Shown one piece after another: positions 18,321 through 28,105 of a DNA stretch of 64,000 nucleotides (within the stretch, counting starts at the first letter, position 1; the number at the start of each line of letters is the position of its first letter). The notes beneath the pieces were generated by a model, which saw only the letters and a list, made by a program, of their open reading frames with translations, did not search any database and was not told where the DNA came from. The stretch is from contig CAVUJV010000016.1 in the NCBI GenBank assembly GCA_963741845.1, forward strand, positions 682,001-746,000, in the 5' to 3' direction. This stretch comes from Roseiarcus sp963741845. Lineage in GTDB: Bacteria; Pseudomonadota; Alphaproteobacteria; Rhizobiales; Beijerinckiaceae. The position numbers and the translations under genes were made by a program.

Positions 18321-19744
18321 ATGCGCTCCTCAACCGTCACCGCCCTCATCATCGCGACCGCGCTCTTCATGGAAAACATGGACGGCACGGTCATTTCGAC
18401 GTCGCTGCCGGCGATCGCGCAGGACCTGCATCGGGACCCGATCGTCCTCAAGCTCGCCCTTACGTCCTATCTCCTGACCCTCGCGGTCTTCATTCCCGCG
18501 TCCGGCTGGGTCGCCGACCGCTTCGGGGCGCGCACCGTGTTCTGCACCGCCATCGTGGTCTTTACCGTAGGCTCCATTCTCTGCGGCGCCTCGACGTCGC
18601 TGGAGACTCTGATCGCGGCCCGCGTTTTTCAGGGGCTTGGCGGAGCGATGATGGTGCCGGTCGGCCGGCTCGTGCTGCTGCGCAGCGTCGAAAAGTCCGA
18701 TCTCGTCAACGCGATGGCGTGGTTGACCATTCCGGCCCTGCTCGGGCCGGTGGCCGGGCCGCCGCTCGGCGGTTTCATCACCACCTATTTCCACTGGCGC
18801 TGGATCTTCTGGATCAACGTCCCGATCGGGATTCTCGGAGTGGGGCTGGCGCTCAGGTTCATCGCCAACCTGCGCGAGGAGGCTGTCGCACGCTTCGATT
18901 TCAAGGGCTTCTTCCTGTCGGGGCTGGGTCTCCTTGGCCTCATCTCCGGCCTGTCGCTGATCGGGCGCGGCATGGCGCCCTGGTGGGTGGTCGTTGTGAT
19001 GATTGCGGGGAGCCTCGCCCTGCTCGCGATCTTACGTCCGCCATGCTGGGGAAAACGAGGACGCGATTCTCGACCTGAAGCTTCTCCGAATTCCGACCTT
19101 CTTCTCCGGCGTGGCCGGCGGCCTGATCTTCCGCATCGGCATCGGCGCCCTGCCCTTTCTGATCCCGCTGCTGCTGCAACTCGGATTCGGGCTGAGTCCC
19201 TTCCAATCCGGCTCGCTCACTTTCGCCACCGCCGCGGGCGCGCTCCTGATGAAATTCTCGGCCTCGCGCGCGCTGCGCTGGCTGGGCTTCCGCACGGCGC
19301 TGATCGCCTTCGCTCTCATCTCCGGCGCCTTCATGGCGTCCTACAGCCTGTTCACGGCTGAGACGCCGCATTGGCTGATCTTTCTTGCGCTTCTGGCCGG
19401 CGGCTTCTTCCGCTCTCTGGTCTTCACCGCGCTCAACGCCTTGAGCTACGCCGACGTCAGCCCGCCGCGCATGAGCCGCGCGACCAGTTTCGCCAGCGTC
19501 TCGCAGCAGATGTCGGGCGCGGTCGGCGTCGCGGTCGCCGCGATCTGCATCCAGGTCATCCAGATCTCGCTTCGGCGACCAGACCCTCGTCGCGCGCGAC
19601 CTTTCGATCGCGCTCGTCATGGTGGCGATCCTGTCGAGCCTGTCCGTGCTCGTCTTCGCCCGCCTCGCGCCGGACGCGGGCGCGGCGGTCTCCGGCAAGC
19701 TCGCCCCGGCGGAGGAAGAGCACGCCGCCGCAGCCGCGGAGTGA
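18321..19744 (+). CDS. MFS transporter, DHA2 (14-helix, EmrB-like) drug/export family (two frameshifts in this sequence)
   Basis: A proton-driven multidrug or metabolite exporter of about 473 residues. The N-terminus has the family pattern MENMDGTVISTSLPAIA (helix 1) and WVADRFGARTVF (loop 2-3 motif A), and motif C lies in GPVAGPPLGGF. The frame breaks at about 19031-19034 (ATCTTAC reads correctly as ATCTAC) and again at about 19570-19573 (CTTCGGC), each one extra base. With both removed the protein runs to the TGA at 19742-19744 with a normal hydrophilic C-terminus. The ATG at 18321 is chosen because it starts close to helix 1. Substrate unknown; convergent with glmU. Confidence 0.8.
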
Positions 19745-19756
19745 GACGAGGCCGTC

Positions 19757-21103
19757 TCACCCCTTCTTGTGCTTCGCCCGAAAAGCCTTGGCCCAGCCGG
19801 GCCGCGTCTCCTGCCGGCCGCGCGCCACCGCAAGCGCGTCCGGCTCGACGTCCTTGGTGATGACCGAGCCCGAGCCGACATAGGCGCCGTCGCCGATCTT
19901 CACGGGCGCGACCAGCGCGGAGTTCGAGCCGATGAAGGCGCCCGCTCCGATGTCCGTCTTCGCCTTCGAGAAGCCGTCGTAATTGCAGGTGATCGTGCCG
20001 GCGCCGATATTGGCGCCCGCGCCGACCCGGGCGTCGCCGATATAGGTCAGGTGGTTGACCTTGGCGCCGGCCTCGATGGTCGCCTGCTTGATCTCGACGA
20101 AATTGCCGACCCTTGCCTTCGCCGCGATGTCCGCGCCGGGCCGCAGCCGGGCATAGGGACCGACCGAGGCGCCGCCCGCGACGCGGGCGCCTTCGAGATG
20201 CGAGAACGCATGGATGACGGCGCCGTCCTCGATCGTCACCCCCGGCCCGATCACGACATGCGGCTCGATCAGGACATCCCGTCCGATCTTCGTGTCGCAG
20301 GACAGGAACACGGTCTCCGGCGCGACGAGGGTCGCGCCCTCCAGCATCGCGCGGCGGCGCAGCCGCGCCTGCATCGCGGCCTCGGCGGCCGCAAGCTGGA
20401 CGCGGTCATTGACGCCCATCACCTCGGTCGCGTCCGCTTCCAGCGTCCGGGCCGGAAGGCCGCGGTCGTTCGCGATCTGCACAAGGTCGGTGAGGTAATA
20501 CTCGTTCTGTGCGTTGTGCGGGCGGATCGCATCGAGCATGGCGAGCGCCTCCGCCCCCGAAAAGGCGATGGGGCCCGCGTTGCAAAGCCGCGCCTTCCGC
20601 TCCTCGGCGGTCGCGTCCTTGTGCTCGCGGATCGCGACGAGGCGTCCGTCCTGTTCGATGAGCCGGCCGTAGCCGGTCGGGTCGGCCGGCGCGAAGCCGA
20701 GCGCCACCACCGCCGCGCCCTCGGCGAGGCCGGCGCGCATCGCGGCCAGCGTCTCGCCGCGAATCAGGGGAATGTCGGCGTAAACCACGAGGACGTCGTC
20801 ATAGCCGCGGGCGATCGCCTCCCGCGCGGCGAGCACCGCATGCGCCGTGCCGCGCCGCTCCCCCTGGACGAAGATCGACGCCTCCGGGATCGCCCGCCGG
20901 GCCTCGGCTTCCACGTCCGGGGCGTTCGGACCGACGACGACCGCCACCTCCCGAGCCCCGACAGCCTTCACGGCCGCGAGCGCATGCGCGAGCATCGAGC
21001 GCCCCGCGATCTCATGCATGGGCTTGGCCCGCTGCGAGCGCATCCGCACCCCTTCGCCCGCCGAAAGGACGATGGCGAGGCAACTTCTGGCAGGCGGGCT
21101 CAT
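19757..21103 (-). CDS. glmU: bifunctional UDP-N-acetylglucosamine pyrophosphorylase / glucosamine-1-phosphate N-acetyltransferase
   Basis: Makes UDP-GlcNAc for peptidoglycan and lipid A by acetylating glucosamine-1-phosphate and then transferring UMP. The 448-residue length is normal. The N-terminal Rossmann-like pyrophosphorylase has LSAGEGVRMRSQRAKPMHEI (nucleotide loop), VYADIPLI, and GYGRLIEQDG; ENEYYL-type residues appear as QNEYYLTDL. The C-terminal left-handed beta-helix shows hexapeptide repeats and the acetyltransferase residues NFVEIKQATI and NHLTYIGDA, then GAGTITCNYDG. glmS, its common neighbour, is not adjacent. It converges with the MFS gene. Confidence 0.98.
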   Translation of the reverse strand: MSPPARSCLAIVLSAGEGVRMRSQRAKPMHEIAGRSMLAHALAAVKAVGAREVAVVVGPNAPDVEAEARRAIPEASIFVQGERRGTAHAVLAAREAIARGYDDVLVVYADIPLIRGETLAAMRAGLAEGAAVVALGFAPADPTGYGRLIEQDGRLVAIREHKDATAEERKARLCNAGPIAFSGAEALAMLDAIRPHNAQNEYYLTDLVQIANDRGLPARTLEADATEVMGVNDRVQLAAAEAAMQARLRRRAMLEGATLVAPETVFLSCDTKIGRDVLIEPHVVIGPGVTIEDGAVIHAFSHLEGARVAGGASVGPYARLRPGADIAAKARVGNFVEIKQATIEAGAKVNHLTYIGDARVGAGANIGAGTITCNYDGFSKAKTDIGAGAFIGSNSALVAPVKIGDGAYVGSGSVITKDVEPDALAVARGRQETRPGWAKAFRAKHKKG

Positions 21104-21384
21104 GACGTTCAGCTCCGGTCAGGCGGGCGTCCCGGGCCGGGCCGCTCGAATCGGCTTCGCCGCCTTATTGCCGAATAGCAGCGGCGGTTCCAGACGATTG
21201 AGACGCTCGCGCCGTTTTTACCGATACGACAAAATGCGGCTCGCTGCGTCGCAGGAAAGACGTTAGAACGGCCGTGGCTGGAGCGGGAACGTCAATTCAG
21301 GCGCCTTCCCTTCGCCTCCGCCCCCGGTCGAGGCGCCGTTTGACCCGCCTCGCGCGGGGAGAGCGATCAAGAACATGAACGGGC

Positions 21385-22914
21385 ATGGTGGAACTGCAAC
21401 GTCGCGAATTCATCGGTATGGCGCTGGGCGGCGCGATCGCCGCAGCCGGGACCGGCGCGAGCGTATCGCAGGCCGCCGCGGAGCCGCTCGCCCAGCCGGT
21501 TCCCTTCGCCCCCGACACCGTCATGAAGGCCGCCATGCAGCTCGCGGCCGCGCCCTTCAAGGCGCCCGAGGCGCCGTTGCCGAGCGTGTTCTCCAACCTC
21601 AACTTCGAGCAATACGCCTCGATCCGGCGCGTGCCCGCAGCCGCCATCTGGGCCGACGACAAGGTGGGCTTCTCCCTTGAGCCGCTGCATCGCGGCTCCG
21701 TCTTCACCACGCCGGTCGTCATCAACATCGTCGAAAACGGATTGTCGCAGCGCGTGGTCTACGACCCCGCCGATTTCAATTTCGGCAAGATCCAGCCGCC
21801 TCCGGAAACGGGCGATCTCGGCTTCTCCGGCCTCCGGATTCTCAGGGCCTCGGACCAGGGCTTCGAAGACGCGGCGATATTCCAGGGCGCGAGCTTCTTC
21901 CGCTCGCTCGCCAAGGGGCAGCACTTCGGCGTGACGGCGCGCGGCCTCTCCGTCCGCACGGGAGATGATCCGGGCGAGGAATTCCCGGTCTTTCGGGAAT
22001 TCTGGATCGAGAAGCCCGCGCCCGCGTCGAACACGCTGACCCTGTACGCCCTTCTCGATTCGGCAAGCGTCACCGGCGCGTTCCATTTCACGATCCGCCC
22101 GCAGGAAATGACGATCATCGACACGGAGATGACGCTCATCGCCCGCGCCGCGGTGGACCGCCTGGGCCTTGGCGCCATGGCGGCCAGCTATCTGTTCAGC
22201 CCGCTCGATCATCGCCGGACGGACGACTGGCGCGCCGCCTCCTATGAGGTGACCGGCCTTCAGATCCTTTCCGGAAAGGATGAGTGGCTGTGGCGTCCGC
22301 TCGCCAATCGGGAAACGCTGCAGATCTCCGCCTTTGCGGACCAGAGTCCGCGCGGCTTTGGCCTGATCCAGCGCTCGCGAACCTTCGACGCCTTCTATGA
22401 CGACGAAGGCCGGTGGGAGATGCGACCTACGCTCTGGATCGAGCCCATCGGCGACTGGGGCGAGGGCGACGTGAGGCTTCTGGAGATCCCGTCGCCTTCG
22501 GAGACCAACGCCAACATCGTCGCGCAATGGCGGCCGAAGGCAGGCGTCGCGGCAGGCGCGACGATGTCGCTGGCCTATCGCCAGTTCTGGTGCTGGACGC
22601 CTCCGAACAGGCCACGGCTCGCGGTATGCACGTCGAGCCGCTCGGGAAAAGTCGGGAACCACCGCCGCTTCACGGTCGAAATGACCGGGGATATCTTCGC
22701 GGATCCGCAAAAGGCGAAAGCCGCGGTCGCGGAACTCGCCGCCAATCCCGGCAAGATCGTCTCGACAATGATGTTCGCCTATAAGGATCGCCATTCAGTC
22801 CGGGTCATGTTCGATCTCGATCCGGGCTCGGAGACGTATTCGGAGCTGCGCCTGACGCTCACCATTGATAAGCAAGCGGTTAGCGAGACATGGCTCTATC
22901 GATGGACAGCCTGA
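21385..22914 (+). CDS. opgG: periplasmic glucan biosynthesis protein OpgG/OpgD (MdoG family)
   Basis: A 509-residue periplasmic protein needed to make osmoregulated periplasmic glucans, thought to shape the backbone released by OpgH. It begins with a Tat signal (QRREFIGMALGG), more like OpgD than E. coli OpgG, which uses Sec. The two-domain beta-sandwich body shows family stretches such as FSNLNFEQYASIRR, DFNFGKI, GFSGLRI, and FWIEKPAP. The stop lies 25 bases inside opgH, so the pair forms a translationally coupled operon. Gene symbol opgG is used for the family; the Tat signal makes opgD a reasonable alternative. Confidence 0.93.
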   Translation: MVELQRREFIGMALGGAIAAAGTGASVSQAAAEPLAQPVPFAPDTVMKAAMQLAAAPFKAPEAPLPSVFSNLNFEQYASIRRVPAAAIWADDKVGFSLEPLHRGSVFTTPVVINIVENGLSQRVVYDPADFNFGKIQPPPETGDLGFSGLRILRASDQGFEDAAIFQGASFFRSLAKGQHFGVTARGLSVRTGDDPGEEFPVFREFWIEKPAPASNTLTLYALLDSASVTGAFHFTIRPQEMTIIDTEMTLIARAAVDRLGLGAMAASYLFSPLDHRRTDDWRAASYEVTGLQILSGKDEWLWRPLANRETLQISAFADQSPRGFGLIQRSRTFDAFYDDEGRWEMRPTLWIEPIGDWGEGDVRLLEIPSPSETNANIVAQWRPKAGVAAGATMSLAYRQFWCWTPPNRPRLAVCTSSRSGKVGNHRRFTVEMTGDIFADPQKAKAAVAELAANPGKIVSTMMFAYKDRHSVRVMFDLDPGSETYSELRLTLTIDKQAVSETWLYRWTA

Positions 22915-25100
22915 CGCTGACCGAAACCGACGAGAGGCCGAACGACGCCGGATCTTCGCTCGGCGCGTCGATGCCCGGCTATGCGCCGCTGGCGATGCCG
23001 GCTCAATCGTTTCGCCTCTTTTCGCGCCGGGACCGGCGCAGATGGGCGAATCCTCGGCTCGTCCGCCCGCCGATCCTGCCGCGTATCGCAGTCTTCGGCG
23101 GAGCGCTCGCCCTGACTGCATACGGCGCCTACGAGATGTACAAGGTGGTCGGCGTCAGCGCCACCATCACGCTGCTCGAATGGGCGATGGTCGTCCTCTT
23201 TGTCGTCACCTTTTCCTGGATCACGCTTTCCTTCACATCGAGCATCGTCGGCTTCCTGTATCTGATAACCCACATCTACAAGCGCCAGCCCTTGCCCGCG
23301 GCCCTCTCGCAGAAGACCGCGGTCGTGATGCCGATCTACAACGAGGCGCCCTCCCGCGTTTTCGCCGCCATGCAGGCAATTCTCGAGGACGTGGAGCGCA
23401 CGGGCCTTGGTTACGCCTTCGACTACATCTTTCTCTCCGACACCACGGACGCAAACGTCTGGATCGCGGAGGAGCGAGCGTTTCTGGCGATGCGGGAGCG
23501 CCTCCCGGAGGCGCGGATCTACTACCGCCGAAGGCGAAAGAACACGAGCCGCAAGGCCGGAAACATCGCGGACTTCGTAAAGCGGTGGGGCGGCCGCTAT
23601 CCGCAGATGCTGGTGCTCGACGCCGACAGCGTCATGTCCGGCGAGGCCGTCGTCGGACTCGCCGCGGCCATGGAGAAGGATCCCGACGCGGGCATCATCC
23701 AGAGCCTGCCGCTCATCATCAATCGCAACACCATATTCGCCCGGGTGCAGCAGTTCGCCGCGCGCATGGCGGGTCCGGTGCTTGCCGCGGGTTTGAGCGC
23801 CTGGATGGGGCGCGACGGCAATTTCTGGGGTCACAACGCCATCCTTCGCACCCGCGCCTTCGCGGATCACTGCGGATTGCCGGATCTGCCGGGAAAGCCC
23901 CCGCTGGGCGGCCACATCCTCAGTCACGATTTCGTCGAGGCGGCGCTCATCCGGCGCGCCAACTATTCCGTCTACATGCTGCCCGCGCTCGGCGGCTCCT
24001 ACGAGGAGAGTCCGCCCTCGCTCATCGATCTGGCGGCGCGCGACCGGCGCTGGTGCCAGGGCAACCTTCAACACATGCGCGTGATCGGCGCGAAGGGCTT
24101 CGCGATGGCGAGCCGGCAGCATTTTGCGACCGGCATCATGGGTTACCTGGCCTCGCCCCTGTGGATGCTGCAACTGATCGTCGGCATCGTGCTGGTCCTG
24201 CAGTCGCACTACATCCGGCCGGAATATTTCACGGCCGACTTCTCGCTCTTCCCCGCCTGGCCGCGGTTCGACTACGAGCGCGCGCTGCAACTCTTCATTC
24301 TCACCATGGGCGTGCTGCTCGCCCCGAAATTCCTGGGCCTCATCGTCGCGCTGTTCGACCGGACGACGCGTCGCGGCTGCGGCGGGGCGAGCGCGCTTAT
24401 CGTATCGACGCTGGTGGAAATCCTGATCTCCGCGGCGCTCGCTCCGATCATGATGCTGATCCAGTCGGCGTCGGTCTTTCAGATCCTCTCGGGCCGGGAT
24501 ACGGGCTGGAACCCGCAGCGGCGCGACGACGGTTCGATCCCCTTCCGCAGCATCGCCCGTCAGCACCGATGGCACGCGCTGCTCGGCGTCGTCACCCTGT
24601 TCGCCGCGACGCTCATCTCGCCCTCGCTGGTCCTTTGGATGTCGCCGACGATCGCGGGCCTCATCCTTTCCATTCCGCTGTCCTGGGCCAGCGGACAATT
24701 GTGGATCGGCTTGGGGTTCAAGAAGCTCGGGCTCCTGCGGACGCCCGAGGAGACCTCGCCGCCGGACGTCGTCCGCCGCTCGAATGCGCTCGCCGCGGAG
24801 CTGGCGCAGACCGGACACGACGACGACGACGCCTTGTCCGTCGTTCACGCGGACGCAGCGTTTCGGGCCGTGCACGAGACGTTTCTTCCCGAGAAGCCCA
24901 AACATCGCATGGGCGAAGTCGACGTGAACGACGCGGTCGCGGCGCTCAAGCTCAACGACGCCGAAACGATCGAGGACGCCTGCGCGTGGCTCAAGCCAAG
25001 GGAGCGCGTCGCCGTGCTCGGCGACCGGGCCCTCCTCTCGATGCTGGCGCGGTTGCCGACGGCGGCGGAGCTCGCACGGTCCAGAAGCGCGGAGGCATAG
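22890..25100 (+). CDS. opgH: glucans biosynthesis glucosyltransferase MdoH/OpgH
   Basis: Inner-membrane GT2-family glucosyltransferase of 736 residues that polymerises UDP-glucose into the beta-1,2 backbone of periplasmic glucans. Two N-terminal membrane helices (about 72-135), a cytosolic catalytic domain with AVVMPIYNEAPSRVF, LDADS (about 242-246) and the product-binding RDRRWCQGN (about 384-392), then several further helices. The ATG at 22890 overlaps the end of opgG. The hydrophilic C-terminus (DVVRRSNALAAEL onward) is typical of the family. No opgC or opgB modification genes are next to it. Confidence 0.96.
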   Translation: MALSMDSLTLTETDERPNDAGSSLGASMPGYAPLAMPAQSFRLFSRRDRRRWANPRLVRPPILPRIAVFGGALALTAYGAYEMYKVVGVSATITLLEWAMVVLFVVTFSWITLSFTSSIVGFLYLITHIYKRQPLPAALSQKTAVVMPIYNEAPSRVFAAMQAILEDVERTGLGYAFDYIFLSDTTDANVWIAEERAFLAMRERLPEARIYYRRRRKNTSRKAGNIADFVKRWGGRYPQMLVLDADSVMSGEAVVGLAAAMEKDPDAGIIQSLPLIINRNTIFARVQQFAARMAGPVLAAGLSAWMGRDGNFWGHNAILRTRAFADHCGLPDLPGKPPLGGHILSHDFVEAALIRRANYSVYMLPALGGSYEESPPSLIDLAARDRRWCQGNLQHMRVIGAKGFAMASRQHFATGIMGYLASPLWMLQLIVGIVLVLQSHYIRPEYFTADFSLFPAWPRFDYERALQLFILTMGVLLAPKFLGLIVALFDRTTRRGCGGASALIVSTLVEILISAALAPIMMLIQSASVFQILSGRDTGWNPQRRDDGSIPFRSIARQHRWHALLGVVTLFAATLISPSLVLWMSPTIAGLILSIPLSWASGQLWIGLGFKKLGLLRTPEETSPPDVVRRSNALAAELAQTGHDDDDALSVVHADAAFRAVHETFLPEKPKHRMGEVDVNDAVAALKLNDAETIEDACAWLKPRERVAVLGDRALLSMLARLPTAAELARSRSAEA

Positions 25101-25643
25101 AAGTTCGCGCCTGGAGCGCGTTGCTCTTTGTTGAGGGACGGGTCTAGGCGCCGGAGCCTCAGGCGATGGCCGGGACGGCTATCGTCATGATCCGAGCGGA
25201 AATAAGACGCGCGCCGCCCGATTGTTCTCTAATTTCAATAAACCGAACATCGTAACATTTCATTCCGATTTTCCAGCGCCTCTGGTATGATGCCTCATCG
25301 TCGTCAATCCGAGAGCCGCCAAATGCGCGAAATCGCCGAAGCCGCCGCCGAAGCTGTGAGGACTGGGCAGCCATCGGCGCCGCCTTCTTCACGCCATCTT
25401 GCGGCTGCTATTCGGCCATCAACGGCGTCGAGCCGGAAGGAAATGTCAGCGCAAACCCTTGAAAAGTCCCGATCCGCGGAAGCAAATGGCGCGATTTTCG
25501 GCCGGTTTTTTGCTGAAAATCGTCCGCAAAATGCTTCGTTTCAGGCGGGAAACGCAGCAAATGAGCGCGCAATCGCATCAAGAATGCACGAAAACGTCGG
25601 CCACTTTTCCGGCAGAGGGCGGCCAATCGTGGCGGAAATCGGT
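25101..25643. other. intergenic region without a supported gene
   Basis: A 543-bp stretch between the convergent opgH and rhomboid genes. It includes a locally AT-rich piece (25215-25290) ending in an extended -10-like TGGTATGAT (25281-25289) facing the plus strand, and an 8-bp inverted repeat CGATTTTC/GAAAATCG (25492-25499, 25515-25522). Open frames of 70-120 codons run through it on both strands, but none looks like a protein family and none has a good ribosome binding site. I see no tRNA or clear RNA gene. Confidence 0.45.
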
Positions 25644-26477
25644 TCAGTCTGAAAGCAGACGGCTCTCGCTCCGCGGCGCCCGGTCAAAGACGGGAAACAG
25701 GACCAGACCGGCGACGAAGCCCCCGAGATGCGCGATCCAGGCGACGGGCATGTCGGAGAGGCCCAGCGTCTGGCCGAACGCCCCGAACACGAAATTGGTG
25801 GCGAACCAGATCCCGATGAAGGCGAGCGCCCTGCCGTCGGTAAAGACCTCGCCCAGACTCGCCACCGGGGCGTCCTCGATCTCGACCCGCATCGCGCCGA
25901 TCCTGGGCCCCAGCGGCGCGCCGGGCTGAAACATGAATCGCGCCACCGCGCCCATCATTCCCGAGACCGAAGCGGAAGCGCCGATGAGGGGGGCAAATTC
26001 CATCGGCGTCGCGGCCCATTGCGCGAGCGCCCCCGCCACTGCGGCGACCACGGCGAAGCCGAGGAATCGTGCCGCCTTCGTTCGCCGCGCAACCGGCGGT
26101 CCGAAAGCGATCAGCCAGATCGTATTGAGCAGGACATGCGTCCACGATCCGTGCAGCAGCGAATAGGTGATGATCGTCCAGAGTTTGAGGCCTCCGCCCA
26201 TCACATGGAGATCGCGCATCAAGCGAAGCTGAGCGAGCGCATCGCCGTTGCGGCGGGCCTTCATCAGGAGATCGAGCGCCCGATCCGGCCAGATCGCGAC
26301 GGTCAGGCGTCCGGGTACGAAGGCGAAGTTGCGGAGGATTGCGTCCTGGATCGGAGGACTGGCATAGGCGAAGAAGGCGTAAATCGCGATGAGGACAAGC
26401 GCGAGACCGACCACGACCGCGGGGGCGTTGAACATCGGTTCGTCGCGCGAAGCTCGGCGCCTTCCAGTCGTACTCAT
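25644..26477 (-). CDS. rhomboid-family intramembrane serine protease
   Basis: A 277-residue polytopic protein. The rhomboid landmarks are a conserved LHGSWTHVLLNTIWL (His and Asn near the active site), the catalytic serine helix GASASVSGMMGA in the GxSx form typical of this group, and the catalytic His in AHLGGFVAGL. The ATG at 26477 is chosen; an upstream TTG at 26519 would add 14 residues. Some bacterial members with similar spacing are annotated as proteases without known substrate. The insertion between helices (APLGPRIGAMRVEIEDAP) is hydrophilic. It stands alone, divergent from the PAS protein. Confidence 0.88.
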   Translation of the reverse strand: MSTTGRRRASRDEPMFNAPAVVVGLALVLIAIYAFFAYASPPIQDAILRNFAFVPGRLTVAIWPDRALDLLMKARRNGDALAQLRLMRDLHVMGGGLKLWTIITYSLLHGSWTHVLLNTIWLIAFGPPVARRTKAARFLGFAVVAAVAGALAQWAATPMEFAPLIGASASVSGMMGAVARFMFQPGAPLGPRIGAMRVEIEDAPVASLGEVFTDGRALAFIGIWFATNFVFGAFGQTLGLSDMPVAWIAHLGGFVAGLVLFPVFDRAPRSESRLLSD

Positions 26478-26748
26478 GAACCCCGCCAAGCCTCGATCGC
26501 CAAAAACACTCTGTCGCAATGCGGCTTAACGGCAAGTCGGCGTGGCGCCAAGCAACGTTAATGGGCATTTACCCGGATGTGCGCATTCGTGTCGGAAGCC
26601 GTTACCTCTACATACACATATCGTTGCGGAAGGCGCCGCTGGACGCTTGTGTCAGGGGCGGCCGACGTGTTCCCTGCCGCCATTGCGTTTTCGTGGCGTG
26701 ACGGCCGGCCCTCATCATTTTGGGGCGAGCGGCCCGACGCATGGGGAG

Positions 26749-27348
26749 ATGATGATGCTGGAAGTGTCGAGAGAGCTCTATGATTACTGGCGCAAGCTTA
26801 AAGGCAAGCGGCGCGCGCCTGACCGAAACGATGTCGAACCCGGCGCGATCCGGGCAATCCTGTCCGATACGTTCATCCTCGACTTCGACAGGGAGCAGGA
26901 GTTCCCCTTTCGCATTTCCGGAACGCGGGCCAATGCGCTGTTCCTGCGCGAGCTCCGCGGGTCCTCGTTCCTCCATCTGTGGCGCGCGGCGGACCGGAAC
27001 GCGATCGCGACCACCCTTCAACGCTCGGCCGATCATGCGCGGCCCTATCTTCTGGACGTCGAGGCGCGGCCTCCAGGTCTCGGCCGGCTCGCAATGGAGA
27101 TTTTGCTGCTGCCGCTCCGCCACCAGGGCTCGGCGCACGGGCGCATCCTCGGCGCGATCACGACGGACGCATCGCCGCATTGGCTCGGATTCGTGGGGGC
27201 GGGCGAGGTCGCGCTGATCTCCGCGCATCCCATCGCAGAACAGCGGTCCGCCGCGTTGGAGACGCGGCCCCGCGATGACGGGATCGTCAAAGGCTTCGCC
27301 CCGCGCCCACGCCTATACCTCTGCTCTTCCGATCATCGACCGATCTGA
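26749..27348 (+). CDS. PAS-domain protein (PAS_5-like), signalling or regulation
   Basis: About 200 residues, with a choice of three consecutive ATG starts (26749, 26752, 26755) after GGGGAG. The body matches the PAS_5 group common in alphaproteobacteria: RELYDYWRKLKGKRRAPDR, then DVEPGAIRAILSDTFILDFD, and a PAS core (FPFRISGTRANALF, LRGSSFLHLW). There is no output domain, so it probably acts by protein contact. It lies 130 bp upstream of a tandem PilZ protein on the same strand, which suggests a shared role in surface or motility control, though the spacing allows a separate promoter. Confidence 0.8.
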   Translation: MMMLEVSRELYDYWRKLKGKRRAPDRNDVEPGAIRAILSDTFILDFDREQEFPFRISGTRANALFLRELRGSSFLHLWRAADRNAIATTLQRSADHARPYLLDVEARPPGLGRLAMEILLLPLRHQGSAHGRILGAITTDASPHWLGFVGAGEVALISAHPIAEQRSAALETRPRDDGIVKGFAPRPRLYLCSSDHRPI

Positions 27349-27478
27349 CGTCACAACAAACTGGGGTAATACGGCCTTAATTCATTCGCCGATAAGTTCC
27401 GCGTGTTCACTTCTATCGACGCGGCTCGCCGGTTCCGACCTCTGACGGCGGCGCGAGCCCCGTCAAAGGAGCACGCGA

Positions 27479-28090
27479 CTGAGCGCCGTAGCCTGGAACA
27501 TCGCGGAGCCTGCGAGCGTCGAGCGCCGGCGTCATCAGCGGGTGAAGGTCCGGCTGACGGGACGCTTCATGCGTTCCGACAGGCAGGAATTCGACTGCGC
27601 GACAATCGACATGTCGCCGGGCGGCATTGCCTTCCTGGCGGATGCGCCGGTTCGGCAAGGCGAACGAATCGTGACCTATCTCAGTCAGGTCGGCCGCCTG
27701 GAGGGAACGGTCGCACGGACCTTTCCGGGCGGGTTCGCCATCCAGATGCGCCTGCCTCAGGCGAAGCGCGACCGGCTCGCCGACCAGCTGACGTGGCTTG
27801 CGAACCGCGCCTCCCTCGGGCTTCCCGACGATCGACGGCACGAACGCGTGACGCCGACTCGCCCCCGTACGATCGTAACTTTACCGGACGGAACCGGATA
27901 CCCGGGCACGGTCGCCGATCTTTCGATGTCCGGCGCGGCCATCTTCGTCGATCCTCAGCCCGCGGCCGGGACGCTCGTAACCGTGGGCACGACAACGGCT
28001 CAGGTCGTCCGCGTCATCGACGGCGGCATCGCAGTCGTGTTCACGCGGCCGATCCGTCCCGAGGACTTCGGCGAGGACCTCATCCTCTGA
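27479..28090 (+). CDS. tandem PilZ-domain c-di-GMP receptor protein
   Basis: About 203 residues with two PilZ domains. Domain 1 has RRHQR (17-21) and DMSPGG (44-49); domain 2 has RRHER (119-123) and DLSMSG (147-152). Both keep the RxxxR and D/NxSxxG signatures that bind cyclic di-GMP. The in-frame GTG at 27542 would cut off the first RxxxR, so the true start must be upstream. The only suitable codon is CTG at 27479, seven bases after AAAGGAG (27465-27471). Either this is a rare CTG start or the start codon is misread. The most likely roles are in motility, adhesion or polysaccharide control. Confidence 0.82.
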   Translation: MSAVAWNIAEPASVERRRHQRVKVRLTGRFMRSDRQEFDCATIDMSPGGIAFLADAPVRQGERIVTYLSQVGRLEGTVARTFPGGFAIQMRLPQAKRDRLADQLTWLANRASLGLPDDRRHERVTPTRPRTIVTLPDGTGYPGTVADLSMSGAAIFVDPQPAAGTLVTVGTTTAQVVRVIDGGIAVVFTRPIRPEDFGEDLIL

Positions 28091-28105
28091 GGTGCGGGCG
28101 GGGCC

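Noticed and set aside
22865..25147. Plus-strand 760-codon frame overlapping opgH in another frame, and a 669-codon minus-strand frame
   Set aside because: Both lack any conserved motif, while the opgH frame has DxD and QxxRW-type residues.
25287..25652. Possible 121-residue protein between opgH and the rhomboid gene
   Set aside because: No ribosome binding site, no family character, and competing frames of similar length; left as intergenic.
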